From the NCBI GenBank assembly GCA_963210315.1, contig OY723289.1, forward strand, positions 992,001 through 1,056,000: a stretch of DNA of 64,000 nt, given 5' to 3'. Source of the DNA: Rhynchopus euleeides. Lineage: Eukaryota > Euglenozoa > Diplonemea > Diplonemida > Diplonemidae. Below the pieces are notes generated by a model. That model worked only from the letters and a program-made list of their open reading frames with translations. It had not been told where the DNA came from and searched no databases. Positions 1-11,300 of this stretch are shown one piece after another (within the stretch, counting starts at the first letter, position 1; the number at the start of each line of letters is the position of its first letter). The position numbers and the translations under genes were made by a program.

Positions 1-306
1 GCGTGGCATCTTTGTCTTGATCATGTTCCCGTGGACAATCTTGACCTTGAAGTTGATGATGGAGTAGTAGTTCCAGATTGACGATGCGGCAGAACCCCCC
101 TGCAGCTTGGCCTTGAGATAGCCCTTGATGTGCTTCTCGGAGTAGATTGTCTTCATGGAACGAACCCGGGGAGCCTCCTCAGCGACGTACGCCTCGAAGT
201 CAGTCAGTCGATCGGTGTATGCCTTCCTGCTGCGGACTGGCATGAGGTCACCGTCACTTGATGTGCTGCTGCTGCTGTCGCTGTCATGATCGGCGGCGCG
301 GGGCAT
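1..306 (-). CDS. Partial protein, N-terminal 102 codons, unknown
   Basis: On the minus strand an open frame begins at the ATG at 306-304 and runs without a stop off the left edge. It starts with an acidic serine-rich stretch (DSDSSSSTSSDGD). A predicted helical segment follows, with many aromatic and basic residues (AYTDRLTDFEAYVAEE, then KTIYSEKHIKGYLKAK). The Tyr/Lys-rich helices recall the core-binding region of tyrosine recombinases or Crypton-like elements, but that is only an impression. It is the only non-transposon-fragment frame I accept on the minus strand, and it points away from the plus-strand genes. Whether it is a host gene or a transposon gene cannot be settled without the sequence to the left. 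Confidence 0.55.
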   Translation of the reverse strand, partial: MPRAADHDSDSSSSTSSDGDLMPVRSRKAYTDRLTDFEAYVAEEAPRVRSMKTIYSEKHIKGYLKAKLQGGSAASSIWNYYSIINFKVKIVHGNMIKTKMPR

Positions 307-430
307 GATGTGTGTGATGTTGCGTGATCTGTGGAGGTTGTGGCTCTGGTACTACGGAGGCTTTCTGCAGGTAACCGATTATAATGGTTTCAGGACCGTT
401 AACAAACTACCATATAACCGGTCCTAATTG

Positions 431-596
431 AGTACTTTCTGGATTTCGGGAAATTACGTCCCCTCAGCAAGGTACTCGGGTGTTTTTGTTCCCCTCGGGA
501 AGGCCCTCGGGCTTCGCCCTCGGGCCTTCCCTCGGGGAACAAAACACCCTCGGACCTTGCTTCGGGGACGTAATTACCCTCAATCCATAAAGTACT
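431..596. repeat. 166-bp imperfect palindrome (foldback element)
   Basis: The two arms, about 82 and 81 bp, are close to perfect reverse complements around the central TTC at 513-515. AGTACTTT at 431 pairs with the AGTACT end at 591-596, and GGCCCTCGGGC pairs with GCCCTCGGGCC at the centre. The arms differ by a few mismatches and single-base gaps. Such a long hairpin is typical of foldback or MITE-type elements. ACCGGT occurs on both sides outside the arms, but I cannot show a clean target duplication. Confidence 0.85.
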
Positions 597-1400
597 TTAT
601 TATTACCGGTAATAAATAGCTATTGTTCACCAACGGGCCATTCCCCCCCCCCCCTCTGCTGCAAACCTCGGGACAAATCAGATCACTGATTCTGTCCGAA
701 GGGAAGATGCCTAAAGTGCCTGATTCTGAAGGCATATTGTTTGCCACGGGCTATCATGTTGTTATGACCAGGGGAACTCCCAGGGGTTCTGAAAAGTCCG
801 CATTAAAGTCGCCCTCCAATAGCTCAGTCAGGAGGTAAGAGAGACTCACTCTTAGAGGGTACATTTGAAGTGCACACTGTGATGGCCAATACTGCCCATC
901 CTTGAGATGGTGCAGGGAGGTGGGCGTGCGTGATTATCCCAGGCTCCCTGCAGACTCTCAGCCCACTGCAGGCACTACATTTTTTGAGTTGCACAAAACA
1001 AGCCACTTATGTTCATGCGTGCATCCTCCACTCTGGCTTAATGTCGTGCCCCAGGTAGACAGCCCGTCTCTGGAGTGAACATTGCTGCGAAGAGGCAGCA
1101 AAAACAAAGAAAACACAGATACAGACCAACAGCAGCACAGCGCAGGGCTCGCCGCAACCCCCCCAGAAGTCGAACCCCAGCGACCAGGGAGGGAAGGGGA
1201 GAGTGAGAGAGAACGGTGTGCAGAACCAACCAAAACAGTTTATGTCTCGGGAAGACTTGCGCTGCCGCCCCTCCATCCCCCCCACCCCCACCCACCCACC
1301 CTCAGACCCCCTCATGTGGTTTGCCGCAGATGCAGTGGTGACCTGCATGGGTTGTGCAGGCCTTGCCCTTTGAAGCTGATGCAATCACACCACACCCTCC

Positions 1401-1402
1401 AG
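1401..1402 (+). promoter_or_regulatory. Putative splice/trans-splice acceptor AG
   Basis: A C-rich tract (CACACCCTCCAG) ends in AG 12 bases before the ATG at 1415. It follows the same pattern as at least nine other genes in the window. Confidence 0.35.
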
Positions 1403-1414
1403 GTGACCCCCGCC

Positions 1415-4400
1415 ATGGAGGAGCAGGGCACAGGTCCCCTGCCCCCTGTGTATGTAGGGGGGTCGAAGCGGGTTGATGGGAAGAGGTTAGGCGCGCCCGT
1501 CTCCAGTGGGAAGGAGAAGGCAAAGCTCGGCACAGCCGTGCCCTCCCGGCCCCAGCAGGCGAAGAAGGTGCCTGGCCCTTCAAGGGTTGGTGGGAATGGC
1601 GGCGCCGGGATGCGTGCCAACCACACTGCGGTGGATGCGTACGACAAGGAGAAGACAAAGCTTATATCGCAGTTCCAGAAGAAGCGCACGGAGTTGCAGT
1701 CGCGTGGGGTGTTTGATAGCCATGTCAACACGATCCGTGCGGAGAACATGCTCATGACAGCCTTGGGGAAGATCCGGATGACCACACTATGCAAGGCGGG
1801 TTCCAAAGACATACAGGGCACCTTCGATCGGAAGGGTGTGGCGCCGGCCCACTCTGGGCAGCCTGCGCACCGCGACAGCCTGACGCAGCCGGCACCCGTC
1901 GAACAGGAGGACACAGAGAAGCCTGCTGTTGAGTATAGCGCTTCGAAGCAGAACCCCGACTCGATGGCAGGGAGGATCCAGCGAGAGTTGACCACCCGCC
2001 ACACCGAGCGGGTGAAGCAGCTGGAGCAGGACGAGGTGACAAAGCGGCAGCATCAGGAACAGCCCCGGGCGAAGAAGAACGACGCGCTCCTGGCGGAGGA
2101 GGCGACGAACACGCTGACCCAGATGCTCTCCTCACACACCGCATCCACACGGGAAGGGAGCTTCATGGTGCAGATGCGTAGCATCGCTGCCAAGGAGGTG
2201 GACCCCGCGCAGGGGAAGGGGCGTGGCCACGGCACTGAAGGCGGGGATCGGCGTGGGCATGACCTGGAAGCGGCGCTGCGCGACTCTCACGATGTGGACT
2301 TCTCTGCAGCGGAGTGGCTGCAGAAGCAGTGGGAGCACCTGCAGTACACCCCTGTGGAGGCACGCCTGCAACAGCGGGCGAAGCAGGCCGACGACCTGAC
2401 GCGACCCGGCGATGTCGTGGCTCGGTACACCGAGCCCCGCAGATGGATGACCACCGCCAACAGGGGCAACCACCACGAGGGGCACGGGGCTGCAGAGGGC
2501 ATTGCCGAGGGAGACCTGCCGGCAGGCGAGGAGGGCCCTGCCAGCGACACCCACAGGCTGGTCCGCCGCGAGTCGGACCTCGCCCCCGCTGCGGTGAACG
2601 GCGGCAGGCAGCTGTGGGAGCGCAACGCCGCGGTGCTGAGTGTGGAGGACATGCTGCACATGCCGTCCCTCGCCGAGGTGGTCGACGCCGAGCTGGTGAA
2701 GAACGCTACCGCGGGTGCCGAGAAGATGGGGAAGGCCGCCAACGCACCGCCGCCTATGCCCCACCCCAGGCACATGGTGTACTCCCCGACCTTCAAAGGC
2801 AACACGCGCCTCAGGGAAGTGTTCCGCAGCCACAACCAGGCAGAGCTGGTGCGGCAGCGCAGGGTTGTGCACAGCAGTGTGAAACACCACGAGCCTACAG
2901 CGGGCGGGGCGCTTCTCGAGGTGCAGTCTCACGACAGCGACAACCCGGTGGATCTCGATCAGGATAGGGCACCCAACGTCCCCTCGTCTGGGCAGCAGAC
3001 TGTGCAGGAGACCATGAGCCTGCTTGAAGGCGTGATCACCTTTATGTGCAAGGAGTTCAACCTGCGCCGCAGCGGGCGGGGCAACCCGATGTCGACGGTG
3101 AAGATCGTGCGGAACCTGCTGATCCAATGCCTGCGCACCCTGATCCCCCCCCTCGGGTGCTGCGTGGAGGGCGGCCAGGACGGCGAGACGCAGTGGAGCG
3201 GGGTGGCATCGGGCGGTGCCCAGGGGAAGCGCTCCTTCGCCGACAACGGGAGGTCGTCCCCTCTGCAGCTCCCCGAGGCTGGTGGGCAGGTGGAGCACCG
3301 TGTGTGGCTGCTGCGCACCTGGGCCAAAGGGGCAGAGGTGCTGCTGACGTGGGACCTGTCTCTCGATGAGCCCTTTAGCGCAGCGTCGGAGGTGCACTTC
3401 GAGCTGTTCGTGCGGTATTACACTGGGCTGCGGAGGAAGATACGCTACAGAATGCACCGTCTCCTGGTGAGGTGGAAGACGGCAGGGTCTGACCCGCAGC
3501 CGCTGCCGGATCCGTCAGACCCCAGGTTTGCTGAGGGTGTCGGTGGCGAGGCAGTGTCGCCTCCGGGGGAGGGGGTGCACCCAACGGGGTCCAGTGGGGT
3601 CTATCAAGAGGATGCGCACACGGAGAACCAGTTCGCCTCCCCCTACTGCACTGCGACGTCGCAGCCCACTACCAGCGCTGAGGCCAAACAGCAGGCAGAG
3701 CTTGCCGAGAAGAAGGCGGAGATAGCGTGTGCCCTGGGGAAGGTGGCGGTGGATGGGTCGAACCCACAGATGGCCAACGCTGTGAGGCAGTTTATGGCGA
3801 AGCTGGGGTTTGTGCCGTCCGGCCCGTCGGGCGGGGGTCGCCTGCCCGACTCTTCTGTCAGTAGGCTCAAGTCGAAGATCCTTGCCTCCACGATTCACGA
3901 GCATACGGCGCGAACCCGTGTCACGCCCGCTCCCGAGATGGAGTCAGGCAGCCCTGTGCCCTGCAACTTGTATTTCGGCACAGTGTTGTCCAACACGACC
4001 AGGGTCTACATTGTGACGACAACCACACGCGCCCACAGCTGCAAGAACCCGACGAGCGTGGTGGATGATGCGTCGGAGCGGGCACGCAATGTGAAGTCGC
4101 CCTATGTAGCGGGGACAGTGTTGGTGTGCATTGCAGAGGAGGGCGACTGGGTGCAGATGGACAACGGCTACTATGTGCCTCTGGCGGATGTGACACGGTC
4201 CGACGACACAACAGGCCAGGTGTTGCAGCATTCCGCTGACAACCACACGATGCGCGGGATTGTTGGTGCGAAAGAGGCACGGCAGAGGCAGCGCGCTCAG
4301 CTGCTCAACTGTGTGCTCTCTGTGGTGACGCAGTACGTTCGCATCACCTCACGCCACTTCCAAGAGCGCTTCGTTGCCTGTGTGCGCGAGGAGGCAGTCC

Positions 4401-5329
4401 GCCCTGTTGTACCCGAGGAGGAATCACGTCTGGATCGCTTGCTGTGCTACGACTCCGATGGCAGTGAAGACGACCTGCACAAGCTGGAGGAGGCAGAGGC
4501 AAAGGCCAAGGCGGCTCAAGTGGAGGCGGAGACGCACAAGGTGGCGAAGGATATGCTGATTCAGAAGTACGGGTCCCAGTACAAGACCCCTGCGCGCCTA
4601 CAGCGCCAGCAGCTTATCGACAACCCTGACATGTGGGCTGGCGCGCTTGACCCAGCCACACGTGCCGCCGTGAACTACTCCACCGCACTCACGAAGGAGA
4701 ACCTGCCGGACGAGCCCAAGCAGCAGACTGCACCTGGCAGCGATGCGGGCAGCGATGCGGAGGTGCCCTCCTTGGCGAGCTCTGTCTCAGAAGGCGATGG
4801 CCATGTTGAGGACCCTGGCACCTCGGAGAGTGCTCTTGTGTCAAAGTACATGACTGAGCTTGATCGTGTCCTGCAGGCATTCAAATGGGGCTTCCAGCGA
4901 CGCCACGACGTATCCAAGTTGTGGTCAGGGCTGCCTGGCAAAGAGCTGGCCCTGAAGTCGCGTCTGTGGCGTCGGGCCCTGAGTATCTACCAGTCACGGC
5001 AGATTGCGTTGTCGAATTTGCTGAAGAAGCTGGAAGGGGATCCTTCCCTGATGGCTGCCCCCCACATTGTGACCGATCTGTGCAAGAAGGTGGCGTCGCT
5101 GGGGCAGCGCTTGGAGACGAAGGCGCAGAAGGTGGAGGATCTGACAGGGGACAAGGTCTCCATCGACGGCTTCTCTATCCCGGAGCTGCTGGAACGTGAC
5201 CACGCTTCCCTGCAGGCTGCTATTACTAAGGCGAAAAATGTACCTGCCGCACAGGTCATGGCGTCGTATCTCAAGGGTGAACAAACATACACGAGTGAGA
5301 GTTTTTCCCACGAGACGATGAGGAACTGA
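1415..5329 (+). CDS. Hypothetical 1304-aa protein, mostly disordered/coiled coil
   Basis: This is an intronless open frame. The ATG at 1415 sits in a good context (GCCATGG) just after a pyrimidine-AG acceptor, so I prefer it to in-frame starts further upstream. The protein is charged and helix-prone. It has Lys/Arg/Glu/Gln-rich stretches near residues 75-100 and 190-260, a more compact segment around residues 530-700, and an SH3-like beta stretch around residues 850-930 (the segment ending GYYVPLADVTR). An acidic region follows, then a helical C-terminus (residues about 1150-1304) containing YMTELDRVLQAFKWGFQRR. I do not recognise the family. It may be a structural or cytoskeletal protein of a flagellate, but this is inference from composition only. 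Confidence 0.8.
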   Translation: MEEQGTGPLPPVYVGGSKRVDGKRLGAPVSSGKEKAKLGTAVPSRPQQAKKVPGPSRVGGNGGAGMRANHTAVDAYDKEKTKLISQFQKKRTELQSRGVFDSHVNTIRAENMLMTALGKIRMTTLCKAGSKDIQGTFDRKGVAPAHSGQPAHRDSLTQPAPVEQEDTEKPAVEYSASKQNPDSMAGRIQRELTTRHTERVKQLEQDEVTKRQHQEQPRAKKNDALLAEEATNTLTQMLSSHTASTREGSFMVQMRSIAAKEVDPAQGKGRGHGTEGGDRRGHDLEAALRDSHDVDFSAAEWLQKQWEHLQYTPVEARLQQRAKQADDLTRPGDVVARYTEPRRWMTTANRGNHHEGHGAAEGIAEGDLPAGEEGPASDTHRLVRRESDLAPAAVNGGRQLWERNAAVLSVEDMLHMPSLAEVVDAELVKNATAGAEKMGKAANAPPPMPHPRHMVYSPTFKGNTRLREVFRSHNQAELVRQRRVVHSSVKHHEPTAGGALLEVQSHDSDNPVDLDQDRAPNVPSSGQQTVQETMSLLEGVITFMCKEFNLRRSGRGNPMSTVKIVRNLLIQCLRTLIPPLGCCVEGGQDGETQWSGVASGGAQGKRSFADNGRSSPLQLPEAGGQVEHRVWLLRTWAKGAEVLLTWDLSLDEPFSAASEVHFELFVRYYTGLRRKIRYRMHRLLVRWKTAGSDPQPLPDPSDPRFAEGVGGEAVSPPGEGVHPTGSSGVYQEDAHTENQFASPYCTATSQPTTSAEAKQQAELAEKKAEIACALGKVAVDGSNPQMANAVRQFMAKLGFVPSGPSGGGRLPDSSVSRLKSKILASTIHEHTARTRVTPAPEMESGSPVPCNLYFGTVLSNTTRVYIVTTTTRAHSCKNPTSVVDDASERARNVKSPYVAGTVLVCIAEEGDWVQMDNGYYVPLADVTRSDDTTGQVLQHSADNHTMRGIVGAKEARQRQRAQLLNCVLSVVTQYVRITSRHFQERFVACVREEAVRPVVPEEESRLDRLLCYDSDGSEDDLHKLEEAEAKAKAAQVEAETHKVAKDMLIQKYGSQYKTPARLQRQQLIDNPDMWAGALDPATRAAVNYSTALTKENLPDEPKQQTAPGSDAGSDAEVPSLASSVSEGDGHVEDPGTSESALVSKYMTELDRVLQAFKWGFQRRHDVSKLWSGLPGKELALKSRLWRRALSIYQSRQIALSNLLKKLEGDPSLMAAPHIVTDLCKKVASLGQRLETKAQKVEDLTGDKVSIDGFSIPELLERDHASLQAAITKAKNVPAAQVMASYLKGEQTYTSESFSHETMRN

Positions 5330-5681
5330 GCGCGCCTCATCGCCTAGCCTGTGCAACCGCAAATGCTGCCAGCGTGCTCCTTGCCGTAACCCTCCTTTCC
5401 AGGAGCTACACCTTACCGGATATTGCTGACTACTGCATCATTCAAGTCGCTGGGGTTAGGAGGAGAGCTGACGTGTCTTTTTAACTTTTTATTGCATGGG
5501 TGCCCACGGTCCAGCCATTCACTTTGTTCTGCACACATGCGGTGATGCCACCCCCATGTCACTCTATGCGAATGCGTTGCGTACGTATCGTGCCATTCAC
5601 ACTGCTCACCCAACCACTTCACCTGTCATCCACCCACTGCCTAAATTCTTTGCAGGCATCGGGTACACTTACTGTTGAAAA
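5330..5681. other. Intergenic, nothing recognised
   Basis: Short spacer between the 1304-aa gene and the small four-exon gene. It ends with a T-rich tract and AG (5654-5655) before the next ATG. No other signal was seen. Confidence 0.5.
5654..5655 (+). promoter_or_regulatory. Putative trans-splice acceptor AG
   Basis: TTCTTTGCAG lies 26 bases before the ATG at 5682. No credible donor (GTATG) lies upstream in the spacer. Confidence 0.4.
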
Positions 5682-6841
5682 ATGCTGCGTTCCTCGGCAC
5701 TGAGGCTTGCGGGCACGCAGCCCGCATCGGTGCGTGTGCTGGAGCAGATCCCCCTGGTTGGGTCGACCATGGTATGTGTGGCTGTGCTTCCGGGAGGGGA
5801 TCTTCGCTTCCGCTGGGGGGTGTGCGGGGGACGAATGCCACAGCGCCTTTGGGTTTGAGTTGTGTGCTTCCTGCTGACTGTGTTGTGCATGCCCTGTTTG
5901 TTGCCTGCCACCCATCCACATGCCTGCAGATTGCGGCATCCAACCCTGGCACGTACGCGGAGCTGGCTGAGCTGCGGAAGGAGGCAGACCCGGCAGCAGC
6001 CGTGACGGCGCGCTTCGTGGAGAACCAGAAGCACCTCGTGGCGTACCGCATCCACCGCATGCGCACGGAGTACACTGAGCTCATGAAGAACGTATGCACT
6101 CAGGAGTTCTGGTGTCTGGGCATTGACAGTTGACGATATTCGACTTGCGGAACTTCCCCATACTTCCTCGGCCACATCATGCCACTTCATCCAGGGTGGG
6201 ATCTGCGTTTCAAATCAATTAATCGTGCTCTGATGTCTTTTGCTGGTACCGTTTCATCCAGGGGGCCTGATACTGTGTGCGAAGCACCACTTCTTGGATC
6301 CTGTCCGTTCGCCCTGTTCCCAACCCTGGCATGCCGTGTTGCTTTCTTTTCCATGCAACCGTGACCCAGAGGTCTCGCCCTTGCCACGCGCCGATGATCG
6401 ATGCACCCACACCACCACAGCCCTTCGCGATGGACGGCGCCACCCCGCTCGCTCTCGCGCGCACCGTGGCCCTGTCCCTGGCGTTCTACGTTGTCGGGTA
6501 TGTCGTGCCTTCTCAGCCTGATGCCTCAGAGCATCGCGAATCGGTTGTACGGGTTATTGACACAGACCTACATTAAGTTTCTGCCCAAACTGCTGTTCAC
6601 TTCTGCCACAACACGCTGCGTATCACTCCTCCACACAACGGGTGAAGCGCTGCCTGGCTCACACACGCGCCAGTGGGACCTCATCGCCAGTCACCTCCAC
6701 ACCTCCACACCTCCCTACTCCACCCCCTCCACCCTCAGGTACTACTACGGCTCGGGTGGCTACGGCGTGGACCTCCCCGGTGTGGGCATCGTGCTGGGCA
6801 AGGCCCGTGAGCACCCCGTGGAGTTCTGGGCGAAGAAGTAA
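5682..6841 (+). CDS. Small membrane protein with mitochondrial-type N-terminus, 4 exons
   Basis: The exons are 5682-5771, 5930-6091, 6370-6497 and 6739-6841. They join in phases 0, 0 and 2 to give 160 aa. All three introns (158, 278 and 241 bp) start GTATG and end in CAG. The N-terminus (MLRSSALRLAG) is rich in Arg, Ser and Leu and lacks acidic residues, as in a mitochondrial presequence. The middle is a charged helix (ELAELRKEADPAAAV). A hydrophobic segment near residues 107-122 (LALARTVALSLAFYVVG) is followed by a Gly/Tyr-rich loop (YYYGSGGYG). Length and layout would suit an accessory subunit of a respiratory complex or ATP synthase, but I cannot name the family. The splice model rests on phase-consistent joins, not on a known homologue. 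Confidence 0.7.
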
Positions 6842-8327
6842 GTGACCCCCTCCCCCCAAATCGGGTGAGTGCGCTGGGCCGATGGCGCACGCGCAAGAGC
6901 GAGTGTGTGAGTGTGTGAGAGTGTGCCTGAAAGGGTTGCGGGACGGATGTGAAGACAAAACGCACCGGGCAGGGTGACGGGGCAGCCCCTCACACCCGAC
7001 CTGGGTTTTGATGGGCCTGCTCGTGTGGATGTGCCACAGACAAGGCAGCACCGGAGGTGAGTCTCAGCGAAGGCCCTACGCCCACCCAGCGCCCCCCCCC
7101 CCCCCTCTCCCCCCACCCCCGTGAATTGGATCCTTTAGCCGCCCTTGCAGGGCAGCTGGGGGGTGCGATTTCCGTTGCTGCGGTCGAACTCTTGCCCCCC
7201 CCCCCCCCACCCCTCGTGCACTCTCGGATTCGGTTCTTTTGTTCTTCCATTAAGTGCCATCGTATCCCCCCACCCCTGCCCTGAAGAACGGAGGTGACAG
7301 GAGGGGAGGTGGGTGGGTGGGTGGGCGGAGGAGGAGAGGGCAGTGACGGCTTCCAAAAAAAACACACTGGTGAGTGGAGCAACAATGGTGTCCCCACCCA
7401 CCCACCCCATCGCAGAAATCACATGTCCGATTTCCCTGCTTATGTCACAATCAGAATTTTTTTTTGAGGATGTCATATTTTTCTTCTTCCACGCACTGAG
7501 GGTTTCTTTGCAGGAAGAGAAAAATTCAGTCACATGGAGCAAAGCCCGCAACCCCAACCCCCACCCCCACCCCCCCCCGTGTCTGTTTCTTTTGGTACGT
7601 TTTGCCCGGTTTGAGTTGCAGGTGTACGCGAAATGTCGGGGAGTGGGATGAATATGTGCAGTGTGCGGATGATGGAGGGAGTTTATCTTTTGGGTGGGCG
7701 TCGTTGGGTGTGTGTACAGGCTGCCCAGGGGTGTCCGTGTGAGTGGGGAGAGGGGGTTGGGAGAGGGGGGTGGTGGTGGAGGGGGGGGGGGACTACGAAA
7801 ACTGCACACAAAAAATACGCAGCAGCACAACAAAGAGGGCTGCGGGCAAAACGAGCGGGGAGGGGGCATTTGAAGGAAGCTGTGGCACAAAACTGGGTCC
7901 AAAATGGAGCGAACGTGTTGGCAAAGAGGCCGGCACCTGCTGAATGCAATTGCAGCAGAGGGGGGGGGGTGTGTGATGTTACAGCCACTTCAGTGCATCC
8001 TGGGACTCACCAGATCAAGCCGAGACTGCTGGCAAGGCGTGCGCGCTGATGCACTCAGCAGCAGTGAGAGAGCTAGGCAAACCAAAGCAAGACAAGCGAA
8101 GAACCGAACCACCACCCACGCAGCAGCGTCTTGTGGGAGAGCGCAGAGGTGGTAGTCAACGATGAGTCAGGCTCGCCCCTCCTGCCACCTCTGTGCCCTT
8201 TTGTGCCCATGCGATGCCTCACCTGCCCCACATAGACATCTCCGATCCCCGACCCACACACCACCTCCAGGCACCCTGCTGGCAGCGCTGCCTGTGGGCT
8301 GTGGTGCCACATGTTCGGCGCTCAGTG
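6842..8327. other. Intergenic, low complexity
   Basis: The region is rich in homopolymer C and G runs (near 7087-7100, 7196-7210 and 7785-7795), (GGGT)n-like and (CCCA)n-like tracts and a T-run at 7448-7456. No coding frame stands out. The 3' part leads into the C/T-rich tract and AG at 8270 in front of the WD40 gene. Confidence 0.5.
8269..8270 (+). promoter_or_regulatory. Putative trans-splice acceptor AG
   Basis: CACACCACCTCCAG ends here, 57 bases before the ATG at 8328. If used, it excludes the in-frame ATG at 8214 and leaves one tiny upstream frame (ATG at 8311). Confidence 0.4.
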
Positions 8328-11300
8328 ATGCCTTGGGGCCATGACGTGGGGCCGCGTCCATCCGGCTTCCGCAGTGTGGTGCGGGATGCCGTGAGGGCGC
8401 CGTCGCAGGGCGTGGAGGAGGAGAGCAGCGTGTCGCTCACCCTGTCGCAGCTGCGGGATATCAAGTCGACGTTTGACGAGGCGACGAATGGGGAGCTCGA
8501 CGAGGATACGTTTGTTGACGTGCTGCAGGGCAAGGTCCGCAGCACCGAGCCTCGCCTCCGCACATGGTTCCGCCAGATCGACGCCAACGCCAACGGCAGC
8601 GTCGACTGGGATGAGTTCTCCAGCTTCGTCCTCCTCGACGGGCAGCGCCAGGTGCAGAACAGCGAGGTGCGGAAGAACGCACACTACCAGGTCCCCCCTG
8701 GGCACCAGGCCTGGACACCCAACACCTCGCACTCCCACAGCAACACTGTCACCTCGGTTGTGGTCCACTCGCGGGGGACGGGGCCCTCCGCGACACGGAT
8801 CTTCACAGGATCCTCCGATGGGACCGTCAAGGTCTGGTCCCCCACCTCGCTGGAGCACGAGGTGACCATCAACACGCCGTCGTGGGTGCTGGGCTCCCGT
8901 CTGACGCGCAGCGGGCGGAGGCTGATCACCGCACACACGGAGCGGGCGCTGTGCATCATCGACACGCAGAGGCTGGACGTGACAGCCATCCTGGCGCATG
9001 TCACCGGAGGCAAGAGCCGACTCCGCTTTGAGCATGTCGGGCGTGTCGTGCAGGCGGGGCACGGGCAGACAGGCTTCAGCGCGATCAAACGCCTGGCGAA
9101 GGCCTCCAGGCCAACCGCGCGCATGAGCCCACCAGGAGGCAGCACCGTGCGGGAGAGGGAGCGGCTCAACGGCTTCGGCAGCAGCAGCGGGCTGGAGCCC
9201 CGCCCTCCTGCCGGTGCGCCCAACGGGGTGTCGCCCGCACAGCTGTCGATGGAGCTGGAGGTCGAGCTTGCCTGCGCGCGCGACAAGGCAATCTCCTCCT
9301 CGACGAAGCTGGTGCCCAACATACACAAGGTGGAGGGGCTGGTCGACGTGCCGTTCTGCATCGAGACGATCCAACCGGAGGGCACCGCGCTGTCGCAGTA
9401 CTGGTTCCCCGACGGGAAGGGGGATGGCGTGCAGCACAGCAGCGGCGATGCGGAGAAGCAGGCGGGCCCTGCAGCATCCTCACTCCCACAGGATGAGGAC
9501 ACGCTGCTGTGTGTTGGGCTGCGCAACGGGGACCTGCTGATGTACCACCTGGAGAGTGACAGGTTCAACCACAAGCAGCAGCTTATCGAAGATGTCAACG
9601 CCAACGTGCTGCAGGTGAACCACCGGTGGAAGTCGCTGCATGCGTCGTGCATCAGCGGAGTCCGCTGGGCGAACTCTATAGGCAACATCATCACCGTCGG
9701 ATGGGATGGGGCGATCCGGTTCCTCAACGCGGAGACCTGCCGCGTTGCGAGGGTGTTGGAGGTTGCCTCTGACAACTTTGGAGGCCCCTTCACGGCATAT
9801 CAGGAGCAGTCGATTTTTGGGTTTGACTGGTCGGGTGATCTGAAGATGCTGGGGTCGTTCGGCGCGGAGCACCACATCTCGCTGTGGAATCCGTACATCT
9901 CGACCCCGGTGATGAAGCTGCAGCACCCCACCGGGATATGCGATGTCACCTTCGCCCCCGACAACCAGCAGCTGCTCACCCTCACGGATGACAAGAATGT
10001 GAAAATATGGGACATCCGCACCTTCAAATGCATCCAAACGGTGAAGCAGGAGCAGCATCTGCGGCACATCCGCAAGATCCACTACGACAAAACCCTGCCA
10101 GGGGTCGTAGTCTGCTCGCACTGCCCGACAGTGCTTGCGGAGGTGCAGCCCACGGCAAACAGCAACCAGGGCAACCTCAACCTGGTGGGCGTGGTGGCCA
10201 ACCCTGAGACAGCGAGCTATATGGTGACGGCGGACCGGACGAATGTGACAACCTGGAGCACCCTGACAGGGGATGTGATCTTCAAGTTTGCATTGAATGA
10301 GCAGGCTGCAGAGCACTTCTCCGGGAAGAAGGACTGGGTTATCACCTCCATTGCCCTGGATGACAACGGGAGGCGCCTGCTGACTGGCACGCAGTGCGGC
10401 AAGATCCTCCTGTGGAACTTCATCAACGGGCAGCTCCTCAAGGTGTGCGACACCAAGGAGGACCACAGCAGGCACGGCGACGACCCGGATGTGACGTGCG
10501 TCCTCCACTGCTCCCGCGACAACAACAGCTTCCGATACATCTATGGGGCGGTGCGGGGGAGGTTGCACGTCTGGCACGACAGCGATGGGTTCCACTCCCC
10601 CGAGTCCGACGTCTGGGCCCTGCCGGACGCGCTGGCGGGAGAGGCCATCAGCACCATGTCCCACGACCCCCCGTGGGACCTCGCCATCGGCACAACGGCA
10701 GGGCGTGTCGTGCTGTTCAACATGAAGAACTCTGCCTGCTCAGGGTCCTTCCGCAGGGTGTCGGGGTACTACCCCAGCAGGGCATCCCTGGCAGAGGGGG
10801 GCGCTGCGTCGTACCACGGGGTGCCTGTGCCGAAGGAGGAGCCCGGTGTGGGGCCCTACCGGGTGTCCTTCATCTGCTTTGTCACCTCGCCCTGGCTGCC
10901 CCACGCGCAGCAGGATGACGCAGGTGCGTTGGGGCAGTCCCCCGAAGCCGGGGGCCCTGCGTTGCAGCCGCTTTCCCCTCAGGCGACTCCCCGCCAGTCG
11001 CCCCGCCCGTCGCGGTGCTCCAACATGAGTGGCAGCCATTTCCCCCCCGCGCCTGCATCCGGGTCGTCCGTGGGTTCCCCGTCACCCCCTGCCACCGCAG
11101 CCACCACCACCCGGCCCAAGTGGAGCACCCCTGGGTCAACCCGGCTCACCGTGGTCTGCCACTCCGACGGACTCATCCAGGTCATCTATGTGAAACGCAA
11201 GGAGGTCCTCTGCCAGTGGCTTGTCGGGCCAGCAAGCCTCGCCGCGGGCTCTCCCATCGATGGGTCACCCCACCACCACCCCCACCCCCACAGCCGTGCC

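Larger units (their letters stand above)
307..1414. other. Divergent intergenic (strand-switch) region
   Basis: This stretch separates the minus-strand partial gene from the first plus-strand gene. It holds a long palindrome (431-596), an AT-rich patch around 597-620, a poly-C run near 646-657, and C/T-rich sequence with CCCACCC runs near 1270-1310 leading into the first coding region. No convincing gene was found. If the genome uses polycistronic transcription, this is where outward transcription would start. Confidence 0.5.

Noticed and set aside
585..605. GTACTTTATT resembling the 3' end of kinetoplastid/diplonemid spliced leaders
   Set aside because: It lies within the arm of the 166-bp palindrome, has no following GT donor and lacks the rest of a leader.
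1038..3457. Minus-strand open frames opposite the 1304-aa gene
   Set aside because: GC-rich shadow frames with Arg/His/Pro-rich composition and no domain features.
8322..10664. Minus-strand frames opposite the WD40 gene
   Set aside because: Shadows; the sense frame carries the EF-hand and WD motifs.
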